Positions 34,487 to 44,265 are shown, counted from the first letter of the stretch. The stretch is 64,000 bases of DNA from Erythrobacter sp. (GCA_030148605.1 JASBTD010000052.1:1-64000); one strand, 5' to 3'. Numbers and translations: made by a program. Notes: a model not told the origin generated them from the letters alone.

Positions 34487-36679
34487 GTGAAATCTTCGCG
34501 TTTCCCCCAAGTGACATCCCGCAATGCCATCGCCAGCGTGCTCGCGCTGGGCATGGTGACTTCGCCCGCGCTTGCCGCTGATGCCCAACCGCAGGACAGC
34601 GATGCCGAGGCGCAAGAGCGCGTTGTCGATGATGTCCATGATCGCCGCGTGGACTATCAAGGCAATATCGTCGTGACCGCCGCGGGGCTTGAGCAGCTCG
34701 ATATCCTTGCCGGAACATCGGTGTTCGAAGTCGAAGAGATCCAGCAAAACCTTGCTGGCCAGATCGGCGAAGTGCTGGTGAAGCTGCCCGGTGTTTCCGC
34801 CACCAGTTTCTCGCCCGGCGCATCACGCCCGGTGCTGCGCGGTTTTCAGGGCGAACGTGTGCGCGTGCTGACCGATGGCCTGGGCACGATCGATGTCTCC
34901 AACACGTCGGTTGACCATGCGACTACGATTGACCCGCTCACCGCAGAACGGATCGAGGTCCTGCGCGGCCCGGCAGTGATGCTGTATGGGAGCCAGGCGA
35001 TCGGCGGTGCGGTGAATGTGATCGACAAACGCATTCCGCGCCGCGTGCCGGATGAGCCGGTGCATGTGGACGGCCTGCTGTCATGGAATTCGGCCTATGA
35101 CTTGCGCGAAGGCGGGGCCTCGATAGATGTGCCATTGAGCGACCGCTTTGTCGTGCATGTCGATGGCACCTATCGCGAAACCAATGACATGGAGATCGCC
35201 GGTTTCCAGCTCTCGCCTGTGCTGCGGGCCGAACTGCTTGAAGAAGCGGCAGAGGAAGAGGAAGAAGGCGAGCTCGATGAGGCAGCTGAACTGCGCGAAG
35301 CCGCCGAGCAGCGCGGCGTGCTGCCGAACAGCGCGACCCGCACCTGGACCGCGAATGCCGGCTTTGCCTTCATCGATGGTGACAATTCGCTGGGCGTTGC
35401 GATCGGCTGGTATGACACGCGCTATGGCGTGCCGACGCGCCCGGGCGCGGGCCATCACCATGGTGAAGAGGGCGAAGAAGGCGCGGAAGAGGGTGAAGAG
35501 GAAGGCGAAGAGCTGGTCTCGATCGACCTTGAGCAATTCCGCGCGGACTTGCGCGGCGAGCTTGCGCTGGGCGATGGGCTGTTCTCCAAGCTCATCACCC
35601 GGCTGGGCTATAGCGACTATACCCATACCGAATTCGAAGGCGATGAAGTGGGTACCACTTTCGATGTCGAAGGGATCGAAGCGCGGGTCGAGCTGGTGCA
35701 GCAGGAAACCCGCAGCTGGCGCGGATCTGTAGGTGCGCAGTACTATCACCGCGATTTCTTCGCTGAAGGCGCAGAAGCCTATGTGCCGCCAAATATCACC
35801 GATCAGTTTGCGCTGTTCACACTGCAGGAGTTCGGCAGCGGGCCGTTCCAGGTGGAAGCGGCAGGCCGGTTTGAAACCAGCGATGTCGAGTCCCAACCGC
35901 TGGGGATCGAGCGCGATTTTGACACGCTGTCAGGCGCGCTGGGCCTGATCTACGAAGGCGATGAAGCTTTCCGTGCAGGCGTAAACCTGTCGCGGGCAGA
36001 ACGTGCGCCTAGCGCGGAGGAACTGTTTTCAAACGGTCCGCATATCGCGACGCAAGCTTTCGAGATCGGTGATCCCGATCTGAAGAGCGAACGTGCGCTG
36101 GGCGTAGAAGGCTTTATCCGCGGGCGCCTGGGCAAGGCGGAATTCAACTTTGCCGTATTCCAGAACTGGTTCGACAATTACATCTACCTCACCGGCACAG
36201 GCGAGGAAGAGGATGAGCTGCCGGTGTTTGTCTATCTTCAGGATGATGCCGACTATTTCGGGATCGAAGGCGAGATTACTTACCCGCTTTACGACAACGG
36301 CGATTTCACTCTGCTGGCCGATCTGCGCGGCGATTATATCCGCGCCTCGCTTGACGATGGCTCGCCGATCCCGCGCATTCCATCGCTAAGCCTGCTGGGC
36401 GCATTGGAAGCGCAAACCGCGCAATTCGATGTGCGCGGCGAAGTGCAATGGTTCGCCGAGCAGGACCGGGTGGCTGAGTTCGAGACTGCCACGGCCGATT
36501 TCGCGCTGGTCAATCTCTCGCTCAGCTGGCGCCCGTTGCGCGGCAATGACGGCGTGAGCTTGCTGGTTGGTGCGGACAATATCTTCGATGTGACCGGCCG
36601 CCGCCATGCCAGCTTCACAAAGGAATTCGTGCCGCTCGCCGGGCGCAATCTGAAAGCGAGCGTCAGGTTCTCATTCTAA
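34487..36679 (+). CDS. TonB-dependent receptor, ZnuD-like (probable metal uptake)
   Basis: A 730-residue receptor from the GTG at 34487 (AGAAAGAGG 6 bases upstream). It has a signal peptide, a plug with RVRVLTDGLGTIDVSNTS and RIEVLRGPAVMLYGS, and a barrel ending LKASVRFSF. It carries acidic insertions near residues 251-275 and a His-then-Glu-rich loop near 320-345 (GHHHGEEGEEG). His/acidic surface loops of this kind are known from the zinc receptor ZnuD. Zinc is therefore a reasonable substrate, but no Zur box was proven. The upstream gene is the IS6 element, leaving only 117 bases for a promoter. Confidence 0.82.
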   Translation: MKSSRFPQVTSRNAIASVLALGMVTSPALAADAQPQDSDAEAQERVVDDVHDRRVDYQGNIVVTAAGLEQLDILAGTSVFEVEEIQQNLAGQIGEVLVKLPGVSATSFSPGASRPVLRGFQGERVRVLTDGLGTIDVSNTSVDHATTIDPLTAERIEVLRGPAVMLYGSQAIGGAVNVIDKRIPRRVPDEPVHVDGLLSWNSAYDLREGGASIDVPLSDRFVVHVDGTYRETNDMEIAGFQLSPVLRAELLEEAAEEEEEGELDEAAELREAAEQRGVLPNSATRTWTANAGFAFIDGDNSLGVAIGWYDTRYGVPTRPGAGHHHGEEGEEGAEEGEEEGEELVSIDLEQFRADLRGELALGDGLFSKLITRLGYSDYTHTEFEGDEVGTTFDVEGIEARVELVQQETRSWRGSVGAQYYHRDFFAEGAEAYVPPNITDQFALFTLQEFGSGPFQVEAAGRFETSDVESQPLGIERDFDTLSGALGLIYEGDEAFRAGVNLSRAERAPSAEELFSNGPHIATQAFEIGDPDLKSERALGVEGFIRGRLGKAEFNFAVFQNWFDNYIYLTGTGEEEDELPVFVYLQDDADYFGIEGEITYPLYDNGDFTLLADLRGDYIRASLDDGSPIPRIPSLSLLGALEAQTAQFDVRGEVQWFAEQDRVAEFETATADFALVNLSLSWRPLRGNDGVSLLVGADNIFDVTGRRHASFTKEFVPLAGRNLKASVRFSF

Positions 36680-36688
36680 AGTTTGTGA

Positions 36689-36755
36689 GCTCCTGCGAAG
36701 GCAGGAGCCCATTCCCCTGAGCCATCGTGGATTCCTGCTTCCGCAGGAATTCACG
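36689..36755. terminator. Two hairpins between convergent genes
   Basis: First hairpin: GCTCCTGC, GAAG, GCAGGAGC (36689-36708). Second: CGTG then ATTCCTGC, TTCC, GCAGGAAT and CACG (36726-36755), a 12- to 13-bp stem with one mismatch. The halves are similar to each other (TTCCTGC/GCAGGAA type), like palindromic repeats common in sphingomonad genomes. They lie between two convergent genes and could act as a bidirectional terminator. Confidence 0.55.
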
Positions 36756-36760
36756 GCTTG

Positions 36761-37942
36761 CTAATTCTCGACCGCAAAGGTCAGCTCGGCATGTTCCTGC
36801 AGCCGGTCGACCAGTGCTTCGCCCAGGAAATAGCCCGGGGTGCCGATCCCGCCCGGCTTGTCGCAGGACAAGAGCGCGATGCCGGTCTCGCTCAGCATGC
36901 GGCTGGTCGAACCATAGCCCGGATCGTATTTGCCTTTGACACCGTAATGCAGATGCTCGCCATCAGGCATGTCAGCTACGAACAACACATCGTAAAAGCC
37001 GTTCTCGCGCTCTTCCTTGCTCGGTCCTTCGCCGGGCTTGGGCGGTTTTGCGCCGAAGGGATTCTTCATCAGCTCGGTGGCCGCTTCAGCCATCTTCTTG
37101 CCCGCTTCGCCGGGGCTGGTCAGCACCATCTCGTCATAGCGGAAGTCCTCGCCATAGGGGAAACCCGACAGGAAATTGGTGCGGTGGACATTCTTGGTGT
37201 TGATCGGGGCCATCACGAAAGGCGCGGCCCATTTATCGAGGTCCTTCTCATGGCGCGGGATCATGCCCGATGGCTGGTCGGTCCCTTCGAAGCCCGGGGT
37301 GAGCCCGAAGCTTGAGCGCAGGATCTGGATGATGCGCGGATTGGTTGCGGCGGCTTTCATCGTGGCGGTAAGGCTGGCTGCAGTCCCGCCAGAGAAGGTG
37401 CCCTGCATCGCGCGCACGCGCCCGCGAATGCGCGGGGCAGGCTTGCCGAAGCGTTCCTCGCACGCCTTTTGCGTCATCAGCACGCCCAAATCGAAGGGGA
37501 TCGAATCGAACCCGCTGGAGAAGCAGATACGCGCACCGCTTTCCTTCGCGGCGGCTTCGTGCTTGTCGATCTGCTCGCGCATCCATGCCGGTTCGCCGCA
37601 CAGGTCGGCATAGTCTGTGCCGGTCTTGACGCAGGCTTCGACCAGCGCATCGCCATAAAGCTGGTACGGGCCGACTGTGGTCAGCACCACGCGGGTGCGG
37701 TTGCACATCGCTTCAAGGCTGGCCGGATCATTCGCATCGGCGACCACCAGCGGAGTTGTGTCAGGTGCGCCGATTTCGTCACGCACTTCCTCCAGCTTGT
37801 CCAGGCTGCGGCCTGCCATCGCCCATTTGGGGCCGTCATCCCTGTCGCCATAATGCTGGTCGAGATATTCCGCGACGAGCCGCCCGGTATAGCCGGTTGC
37901 GCCATATACGATGATGTCGAATTCGCGATTGTCCTTGGACAT
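36761..37942 (-). CDS. Saccharopine dehydrogenase-like / trans-acting enoyl reductase family protein
   Basis: A 393-residue oxidoreductase with an N-terminal NAD(P) fold (residues 8-25, IIVYGATGYTGRLVAEYL) and the family segments VVLTTVGPYQLYG and CFSSGFDSIPFDLGV. Relatives include saccharopine dehydrogenase-like proteins and the mycobacterial trans-acting enoyl reductase of lipid synthesis. The substrate is not evident. It is followed on the same strand direction by acyl-CoA metabolism upstream, which may hint at a lipid role. Confidence 0.85.
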   Translation of the reverse strand: MSKDNREFDIIVYGATGYTGRLVAEYLDQHYGDRDDGPKWAMAGRSLDKLEEVRDEIGAPDTTPLVVADANDPASLEAMCNRTRVVLTTVGPYQLYGDALVEACVKTGTDYADLCGEPAWMREQIDKHEAAAKESGARICFSSGFDSIPFDLGVLMTQKACEERFGKPAPRIRGRVRAMQGTFSGGTAASLTATMKAAATNPRIIQILRSSFGLTPGFEGTDQPSGMIPRHEKDLDKWAAPFVMAPINTKNVHRTNFLSGFPYGEDFRYDEMVLTSPGEAGKKMAEAATELMKNPFGAKPPKPGEGPSKEERENGFYDVLFVADMPDGEHLHYGVKGKYDPGYGSTSRMLSETGIALLSCDKPGGIGTPGYFLGEALVDRLQEHAELTFAVEN

Positions 37943-38021
37943 AGATGCTCTCCTTTGCGCTTGGCTTGTGCGCCTGGCGTGTCAGAGAGTCAAAGCCGTT
38001 ACGGCAGCACCGGTTCCCGCT

Positions 38022-39206
38022 TCAGAAGCCAAACTGGCGGCTGGCGAGGTCGTACATGATCTCTTCCGAACCACCACCGATCGCCATCACCCGCACTTCG
38101 CGATAGATTCGCTCGACTCTTCCGCCGCGCACGAAGCTGGCCCCGCCCATGATCTGGCACGCCTCGCGCGCGCAATATTCCATGGTCTGCGTCGCTTGCA
38201 CCTTGAGCAGCGCGAAATCGCCGGGAAAGGCGCAGCCGTTTTTCACTGTCCAGGCGGCATTGTCGATCATCGCCTGTGTTGCCCCGATCATCTGCAGCAT
38301 GCGCGCCAGCTTGTGGCGGATCGCCTGCCGCGTCACCAGTGGGCGGCCGAATGTCTCGCGTGTCCGCGCCCAGTCGAGCGCATCTTCATAGCAGACGCGC
38401 GAATAGGCCGCCGCTTGCTGCGCCATGCCCAAGCGCTCGCCGTTGAAATTACGCATGATTGCGCCAAAGCCTGCATTCTCCGGCCCGATCAGGTTCTCCG
38501 CCGGAACTTCGACATCGTCGAAATGGATCGTCGCAGTGTCCGAAGCGTGCCAGCCCATTTTCTCCAGCGGCGTGCGGGAGACGCCCTTGCTGTCCAGCTC
38601 GACCAGCAGCAGCGAGACCCCGCCCATGCCTTCGCCCCCGGTGCGCACGGCCAGCGAAATATAGTCCGCCCGCATGCCTGAAGTGATCAGCGTCTTCGCG
38701 CCATTGACCACATAGTGATCGCCGCGACGTTCGGCGCGGGTCTTGAGATTGGCGACATCCGATCCGCCACCCGGCTCGGTAATGCCAAGGCAGATGATCT
38801 TCTCGCCAGCGAGCACTTGCGGGGCGATCCGCTGCTTCAACTCTTCGCTGCCCGCCGCGATCACGGGCGGCAGGCCGATCCCGTGGATCATCAGCGAAGC
38901 GGGGATGCCGCCCGCGCCGGGGCGGCATAATTCCTCGGACTGGACCAGCGAATGGAAGATATCGAAGCCGCGCTGTTCAAGCGTTCCGCTGCCGCCATAT
39001 TCTTCCGGATAGCCGAGCCCCAGCACGCCCGCCTCTGCGGCCTTCTTGTGCAGCTCGCGCGGCAGCATGCCGCTGCGCTCCCACTCGTCGACATGCGGCA
39101 TGATCTCGCGCGTCACGAAGGTGCGCACGCTGTCGCACACCGCCTCGTGGCTGTCGTCATAATGCGGCGAGCGGCTGCGCCATTGGTCAAAGAGCGGCGC
39201 AGTCAT
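38022..39206 (-). CDS. Acyl-CoA dehydrogenase
   Basis: A 394-residue acyl-CoA dehydrogenase with the family signatures CLGITEPGGGSDVANLKT near residues 135-152 and QIMGGASFVRGGRVERIYREVRV near the C-terminus. It oxidises acyl-CoA to enoyl-CoA with FAD. The ATG at 39206 is chosen over the GTG at 39212 because the latter overlaps the dcd stop without need. The gene follows dcd closely. Confidence 0.92.
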   Translation of the reverse strand: MTAPLFDQWRSRSPHYDDSHEAVCDSVRTFVTREIMPHVDEWERSGMLPRELHKKAAEAGVLGLGYPEEYGGSGTLEQRGFDIFHSLVQSEELCRPGAGGIPASLMIHGIGLPPVIAAGSEELKQRIAPQVLAGEKIICLGITEPGGGSDVANLKTRAERRGDHYVVNGAKTLITSGMRADYISLAVRTGGEGMGGVSLLLVELDSKGVSRTPLEKMGWHASDTATIHFDDVEVPAENLIGPENAGFGAIMRNFNGERLGMAQQAAAYSRVCYEDALDWARTRETFGRPLVTRQAIRHKLARMLQMIGATQAMIDNAAWTVKNGCAFPGDFALLKVQATQTMEYCAREACQIMGGASFVRGGRVERIYREVRVMAIGGGSEEIMYDLASRQFGF

Positions 39207-39208
39207 TA

Positions 39209-39763
39209 TCACAGCCGTGGCAGGGTCACGCCGCGTTGGCCCATATATTTGCCCGCGCGGTCAGCATAGGTGACTTCAGGCCGTTCATTCCCCTGCAGGA
39301 ACAGGAACTGGCACGCCCCCTCATTGGCATAGATTTTTGCAGGGAGCGGCGTGGTGTTGGAAAATTCCAGCGTCACATGGCCTTCCCAGCCTGGCTCCAG
39401 CGGGGTGACGTTCACAATGATCCCGCAACGGGCATATGTGCTCTTGCCGAGGCAGATCACCAGCACGTCATCCGGAATACGGAAATATTCGACAGTGCGC
39501 GCAAGAGCGAACGAGTTAGGCGGGATGATGCAGACATCGGTCTGCCGGTCGACCAATGATTTCCCGTCAAAATTCTTCGGATCGACCACTGCGGAGTCGA
39601 CATTGGTGAAGATCTTGAACTCGTCTGCCACGCGCGCGTCATAGCCGAACGAACTGACGCCGTAGGAGATGCAGCCTTCGCGCCGCTGCGCTTCGACGAA
39701 AGGCTCGATCATGCCTTCGTTGATAGCCTTGTCTCGAATCCACTTGTCGGAAAGAATCGCCAT
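39209..39763 (-). CDS. dcd: dCTP deaminase
   Basis: A 184-residue protein with the typical start MAILSDKWI. The conserved [42 protein letters not shown] and the C-terminal [11 protein letters not shown] stretch follow. Dcd converts dCTP to dUTP, which is then used for dTTP synthesis. Size and motifs match the family fully. Confidence 0.96.
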   Translation of the reverse strand: MAILSDKWIRDKAINEGMIEPFVEAQRREGCISYGVSSFGYDARVADEFKIFTNVDSAVVDPKNFDGKSLVDRQTDVCIIPPNSFALARTVEYFRIPDDVLVICLGKSTYARCGIIVNVTPLEPGWEGHVTLEFSNTTPLPAKIYANEGACQFLFLQGNERPEVTYADRAGKYMGQRGVTLPRL

Positions 39764-39954
39764 GGGCCAGTGATTCCCGATTGTGCGGAAAGCGGCAAGC
39801 GGCGCGGCGGAATAATCTGGGGGAGTTTGCGTCTGTGCGGGATCGGTGATGCGCCAAAAGCAGTCATTTCGCCAACGACCCGATCGCGGACCTCGGCAGG
39901 CTAGGTTTATCGGCTAGGCATTTGCGCTTAGTAAGATAGGCGCAGTTTGTGACT

Positions 39955-41388
39955 TCAAAGTCCGAGACTAGCTGGATCGACGCCTTGCGCAATAAGGGCT
40001 TCAACCAGATTACGTTGAGTTCGCTCTACGTCGTGCATCACAGCCTCGGCCAAATGTTCGTCCAGTGAAGTCCTGTCGAACCATCTACCCCCGGCGACAA
40101 CGCCTGAAATGGATCTTAGGGCAGAGAGGTTTTCTGTTGGGTCGCTGTCCAATAGCAGAAGGTCGGCCCGGTAACCTTCGGCCACGAGCCCTACGACGTT
40201 CTGCTGGCCTAAAGCGATCGCCGCGTTGATTGTCGCTGCGCGCAGAACGCTGGTGGTTTCGAGCCCGGCTTCTTCAAGCAGTTCGAGTTCCTCAATCAGG
40301 GAAATTCCTGGCACGTTGGTGAATATCCCGGCGTCGCTTCCCGCGACAAGCAGAACGCCTTCCTCAGCCAAATGGCGGACCATGACCTTGTAGAATTCGA
40401 ATGCCGCACGGTTCCGTTCCACGTCCTCTCTGGCCCACCGTTCATACTCTGCTTGGCTTTGGGCAACCAACAAGGGATTGAGTAGTTCGGTCCCTGGACG
40501 CTGAAGATATGCGCCTTTGGTCTCGGCGACCCTGAGGAGGTTGTAGAACGCAAGCAGAGTGGGATCGACAGGAACCTTGGCAGCAGCGATCTGGCGCGCG
40601 AGCGCACGCCCAGCCGCTTGGTCATGGCGGTCCCTCAATCCATGCCAAACAATTGATTCAACGTGTTCGATCGTGACAAAGCCGTCATCGAGGACTTCTC
40701 CAAAAGCTATGTCGAACGGGGTTTGGTAGGGCATTCCGGGCTTTCGAACACCTTCGGGAGTGTGCCCCATGACCGTCATTCCAAGCCGGTCCGCTTCGCT
40801 CAGGACTGCCTCATATGCCTCGCGTGTGAGATTTGAATAAACCTTAAGCCTGCGATAGCCGGCCTCGTGCTGCTGTTTCACCGCATCGCGGGCCTCCACA
40901 GCTGTCGAAACAATTTGGTGGTTGATCTGCTCGTTGGGGCCGGGACTGTTCAATATCGGTCCGGTCGTGATCAGCCGAGGGCCGATCACGTTCCCCCGCT
41001 CGATCTCCTGAATTAGCCGAAGATGAAATGGCATACCCGAAGCGTTGCGGATTGTTGTAACGCCAGCCGCCAGATATGCGCCCAGAGATTGCCGATCCCA
41101 AACGTGAACATGCATATCGACGAGACCGGGCATAACGATCCGACCGTTCCCTTCAACGATCATGGCCAGCACGTCCGTTTTGGTCTCCTCAGCCGGGAGA
41201 ATCCGGTCAATCTTGCCGTCCTTGATAAGGATCGACATTCTGGGGACTAAGCGTGCGCGCTCCCCTTCGAGATGAAGGATCTGCACGTCCTTCAAGAGCA
41301 ACGCATCCCCGTCCTGCGCGATTGCAGGGGTTGTTAGTATCACAAGCAGAGCAGTGAAGCTGGAAAGAAGGGCTCTCAACACATTCAT
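39955..41388 (-). CDS. Secreted amidohydrolase-family protein
   Basis: A 477-residue amidohydrolase with a signal peptide ending AIA (about residue 24). Metal-site motifs are in order: HVHVWD (near residue 93), GHTPEG, IEHVESIV, and AGSDAGIF. This is the imidazolonepropionase/prolidase-like branch, often annotated as Xaa-Pro or cyclic-imide hydrolase; the substrate cannot be named. It is probably periplasmic. It stands alone, with 190 bases to dcd and over 300 to the GNAT gene. Confidence 0.85.
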   Translation of the reverse strand: MNVLRALLSSFTALLVILTTPAIAQDGDALLLKDVQILHLEGERARLVPRMSILIKDGKIDRILPAEETKTDVLAMIVEGNGRIVMPGLVDMHVHVWDRQSLGAYLAAGVTTIRNASGMPFHLRLIQEIERGNVIGPRLITTGPILNSPGPNEQINHQIVSTAVEARDAVKQQHEAGYRRLKVYSNLTREAYEAVLSEADRLGMTVMGHTPEGVRKPGMPYQTPFDIAFGEVLDDGFVTIEHVESIVWHGLRDRHDQAAGRALARQIAAAKVPVDPTLLAFYNLLRVAETKGAYLQRPGTELLNPLLVAQSQAEYERWAREDVERNRAAFEFYKVMVRHLAEEGVLLVAGSDAGIFTNVPGISLIEELELLEEAGLETTSVLRAATINAAIALGQQNVVGLVAEGYRADLLLLDSDPTENLSALRSISGVVAGGRWFDRTSLDEHLAEAVMHDVERTQRNLVEALIAQGVDPASLGL

Positions 41389-41714
41389 GGCATCCCCCGT
41401 CGCTGGAACACTAACTTAGCCATGCGACAGTGAAGTCGGCAACCGCGTGCTGGTTTGCGTATTGCTTTACATCGTGCTTATCGCGAAGATAGCGATCGGG
41501 TCTTGAGGCAATGGAGCTAACCCATGTCTGCTTCCCACCCCCAATTGTTGACATTGGATAGATGACAGAACCTGGGCCGATTGCAGAAAGTCCGCTTTTG
41601 CGTCACCAAGACAACACGGCTTTCCTTCGACTATGGATACCGGGGCCAAGCGCCGTGCCCACGGAGCTTTTGGCTAGTTCCTTTGCCAATGTGATCGCTT
41701 GCTCGACTACCTTA
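41389..41714. other. Gene-free stretch
   Basis: 326 bases upstream of the amidohydrolase and downstream of the GNAT gene. No RNA gene, terminator or clear repeat was recognised; short ORFs here do not resemble proteins. Confidence 0.5.
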
Positions 41715-42242
41715 CTAACCAAGCACCTCTAGGCTGAAGCTCCATTTGCGAAAATGTAAGTCGTCATGCTCGCAAATACCCAGGGATCGGGCACCAAGCC
41801 GTTGCAATACTCGCTTTGATCGCGACAGCGGGAGCAGGAAAGTCACCTCTTCGATATTCGTATGACGGCGTGCCCATTCGAACGCCTGGAGCGTGATCGC
41901 CTTTCCCTGCCGAAAAAACTCTGGCCGCAAGACCAGGCCAAAATCCCATTCATTTCCTTCGCGTTGGAAACCGCCCCAACCGGCATACTCGCCTCCGCGC
42001 AAGATCGCCCAATGTCCCAAGCCGTCGCGGCTCCAGCATTCTTCCTTGGCCGCGATCAATTGCTCGACCAGAGCCGCATCGGGGTTGGCAGGAAGCAGTG
42101 GCAAGTGCCGCGCAATACGCGGATCGCATAAGTGTGCGAGAATTGCGCCTTGATCGACAGCCGGCAGGCGCTCGAAACGAAAAGCTCCATAGCGATCGGG
42201 GCTGTACTGAGGGCGGAAATCAATTGGGCCGGATTGAGCCAT
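41715..42242 (-). CDS. GNAT-family N-acetyltransferase
   Basis: A 175-residue acetyltransferase of the RimJ-like GNAT type: FRFERLPAVDQGAIL at the N-terminus, then GGFQREGNEWDFGLVLRPEFF and the acetyl-CoA-binding region GKAITLQAFEWA. Substrate unknown. It lies 5 bases after the uracil-DNA glycosylase-family gene. Confidence 0.85.
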   Translation of the reverse strand: MAQSGPIDFRPQYSPDRYGAFRFERLPAVDQGAILAHLCDPRIARHLPLLPANPDAALVEQLIAAKEECWSRDGLGHWAILRGGEYAGWGGFQREGNEWDFGLVLRPEFFRQGKAITLQAFEWARRHTNIEEVTFLLPLSRSKRVLQRLGARSLGICEHDDLHFRKWSFSLEVLG

Positions 42243-42247
42243 GCAAG

Positions 42248-42859
42248 CTACCTTGAAGCAAGAATTTCGGCGACGCGCACACGGAGAACGTCCAGCAACT
42301 CACCCTCGAACCACGGGTTTTGCGCAAGCCAGCGCCTGTTGCGCGGGCTGGGGTGGGGCAGAACGACCAGCTTCGGCAGCGTCTGTCGCCACATCGCGAC
42401 GGATTCGGTGACTGACCGCCGCGCGCCATCGCCGTGCCAGGTCGCAGCATATTGGCCAAGGATGATCGTCAATTGTACATTGCTGAGCCTGCTCAATAGA
42501 GGTCTGCGCCAGGTTGCAGCGCAAATTGGCGGAGGAGGCAGGTCTCCTCCTTTACCAGTTCCAGGATAGCAGAAAGCCATCGGCACGATGGCGAAGGCAT
42601 TGGGATCGTAGAATGCCTCGCGGTCCACGCCCAGCCAATCACGCAAGCGGTCGCCGGAAAGGTCGTCGAAAGGTATGCCCTTTGCATGGGTCCGGCTGCC
42701 GGGAGCTTGTCCGGCGATAAGGATGCGCGCGGAGGTATCCCATTGCAGGATCGGGCGAGGTCCAAGCGGCAGGTCCGGGCAGCTCTCGCAACGCTTCACC
42801 GCGGCGAGAAGTTCTGTATCCGGAAAATCCGCCAGATTGGCCATCGCACCGATTTCCAT
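42248..42859 (-). CDS. Uracil-DNA glycosylase family protein
   Basis: A 203-residue protein with the motif ILIAGQAPGSRTHAKGIPFDD (residues about 37-57) and the C-terminal LPHPSPRNRRWL. These correspond to the GQDPG-type motif A and the HPSP motif B of the uracil-DNA glycosylase superfamily. Probably DNA repair. The start is uncertain between 42859 and 42844; the open frame reaches back into the MAPEG gene without a ribosome site. Confidence 0.85.
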   Translation of the reverse strand: MEIGAMANLADFPDTELLAAVKRCESCPDLPLGPRPILQWDTSARILIAGQAPGSRTHAKGIPFDDLSGDRLRDWLGVDREAFYDPNAFAIVPMAFCYPGTGKGGDLPPPPICAATWRRPLLSRLSNVQLTIILGQYAATWHGDGARRSVTESVAMWRQTLPKLVVLPHPSPRNRRWLAQNPWFEGELLDVLRVRVAEILASR

Positions 42860-42876
42860 TTTGCCATTTGGGCCGT

Positions 42877-43284
42877 TCAGGTCAGCTGCACGCCGATTGC
42901 AAGGATCGCCGCCCATGAAACAAGGTATGACGGGGTCCGCAGATAGGGAATGCCCAGCGCATAGACGATGTAGTGTACCACACGGGCGTAATAGAAGATC
43001 GCGGCCCATTGGCCGACGAACTCGCCATTGACCCGATCAGGCAACATGGCGGCAGCAATAACGACTGCAACGAACGCAGGAAGGGTTTCGACCATGTTGA
43101 GATGGGCGCGCTTGGCGCGTTGCGCCCACAGCGGCGGCTCGGGCTCGATCGCGGGATAACCACTGGGGTAGTTACTCAAGAAATCCTTGAGGCCCCATAC
43201 CGCGAGCCGTGCAAGGATGTAGGGCAGCCACATCAGGACGGTAAAAACACCGGCCAGTGCGAGATAGTAATAGGCTTGTTCCAT
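42877..43284 (-). CDS. MAPEG-family membrane protein
   Basis: A 135-residue four-helix membrane protein with the family stretch RAKRAHLNMVETLPAFVAVVI in the middle and YYARVVHYIVYALGIPYLRT near the end. MAPEG proteins are glutathione-linked or eicosanoid-type enzymes; in bacteria the role is usually unknown. It precedes the glycosylase gene by 17 bases. Confidence 0.88.
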   Translation of the reverse strand: MEQAYYYLALAGVFTVLMWLPYILARLAVWGLKDFLSNYPSGYPAIEPEPPLWAQRAKRAHLNMVETLPAFVAVVIAAAMLPDRVNGEFVGQWAAIFYYARVVHYIVYALGIPYLRTPSYLVSWAAILAIGVQLT

Positions 43285-43295
43285 TGTCCTGCTCC

Positions 43296-43685
43296 TTATG
43301 CCGCAAAGCCATTGTGGATCGCCTCGAGCTTGTGGCCAAAGGGATCGATAACGAAAGCGGCGTAGACATTGGTGGCGGGATAGTCGGGGCGCGGCCCCGG
43401 TTCGCCCGAGCAGCTGCCGCCCGCTTCGAGCGCTGCCGCATGAAAGCGGTCGACGCTTTCCGTTTTGTCAGCGCAAAAGGCGATGTGTGTGCCGTTGCCG
43501 CGGCTGAACGGGGCGCCATCCGCAGGCGCCATGATCAGGAACTGGACTGTGTCCTTGCCATAGGCCGCAAACGCGTCGTTTGCAGCCAGGCATGACAGGC
43601 CGAGTTCCGCCATGGCTGGATCGTAGAATCTGCGCGCCGCATCGATGGCGGGTACGCCCAGGCTGACATGATCGAGAATGTTCAT
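43296..43685 (-). CDS. VOC-family (glyoxalase-like) protein
   Basis: A 129-residue vicinal-oxygen-chelate protein, starting MNILDHVSLGVPAID, with GTHIAFCAD and VIDPFGHKLEAIHN carrying the usual metal-ligand positions. The start at 43685 has AAGGAG upstream; the longer open frame is not used. Reaction unknown; family members act as glyoxalases, resistance proteins or dioxygenases. Confidence 0.88.
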   Translation of the reverse strand: MNILDHVSLGVPAIDAARRFYDPAMAELGLSCLAANDAFAAYGKDTVQFLIMAPADGAPFSRGNGTHIAFCADKTESVDRFHAAALEAGGSCSGEPGPRPDYPATNVYAAFVIDPFGHKLEAIHNGFAA

Positions 43686-43782
43686 GAGATAACTCCTTGT
43701 TTGGTAATGGACGGCGGCAAGAGGCTTCCCGGGCTGAGGGGCGGGAGCGCTTGGAGAGGTTGCCGCCGTCCAGGCGGCTGCA

Positions 43783-44265
43783 TTAGAGCTCGGCGGCCGC
43801 AACGCTGCGAATGGTTTTCCAGTTGGCGGCGGCCTTCTTGATTGTGCCGGCTTGGTCTTTCTGGAATGCCTTGAGGATGTCCTCGTTCAGGAAGACGTAG
43901 AGTTTGCCATCCACGACCGCTGCGTAGCGCGGGTCGCCGTCGAACTTCTTGCCGACCGAGACGCCGAAGGTGCAGTAGCCACCGTTCTGGGGAGTGAAGC
44001 GGCCCGGGTTCGTCTTGAACGCTTCGAGGTTTTCCTGCGAGGTAAAGTAATAGGCGACCCCGTCATGCACGGCGGTGAACTTGGCAACGCCTTCGATCCG
44101 GTTGCCCAGTGTGACGAAGGCCACCGGGTCGACGCCGTGGAGGCCAAGCGGCGCGCCGGCAGCGGTCAGGCCGTTCGAAACGTTGTTTTCTTCGACTGCG
44201 AGTGCCGGGCTGGCAACAGCAATCAGCTGGGCGGCAATCAGCGCCGCAATAAGCGGTTTTTTCAT
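43783..44265 (-). CDS. Exported YHS-domain protein
   Basis: A 160-residue protein with a signal peptide (ending ALA at about residue 23) and a YHS domain: GVDPVAFVT, YYFTSQENLEAFKTNPGRFTPQNGGYCTFGV. YHS domains resemble metal-binding modules of heavy-metal ATPases and hydroxylases; as an exported domain it may bind metal or a redox cofactor. It lies between the AhpD-like and VOC genes. Confidence 0.85.
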   Translation of the reverse strand: MKKPLIAALIAAQLIAVASPALAVEENNVSNGLTAAGAPLGLHGVDPVAFVTLGNRIEGVAKFTAVHDGVAYYFTSQENLEAFKTNPGRFTPQNGGYCTFGVSVGKKFDGDPRYAAVVDGKLYVFLNEDILKAFQKDQAGTIKKAAANWKTIRSVAAAEL

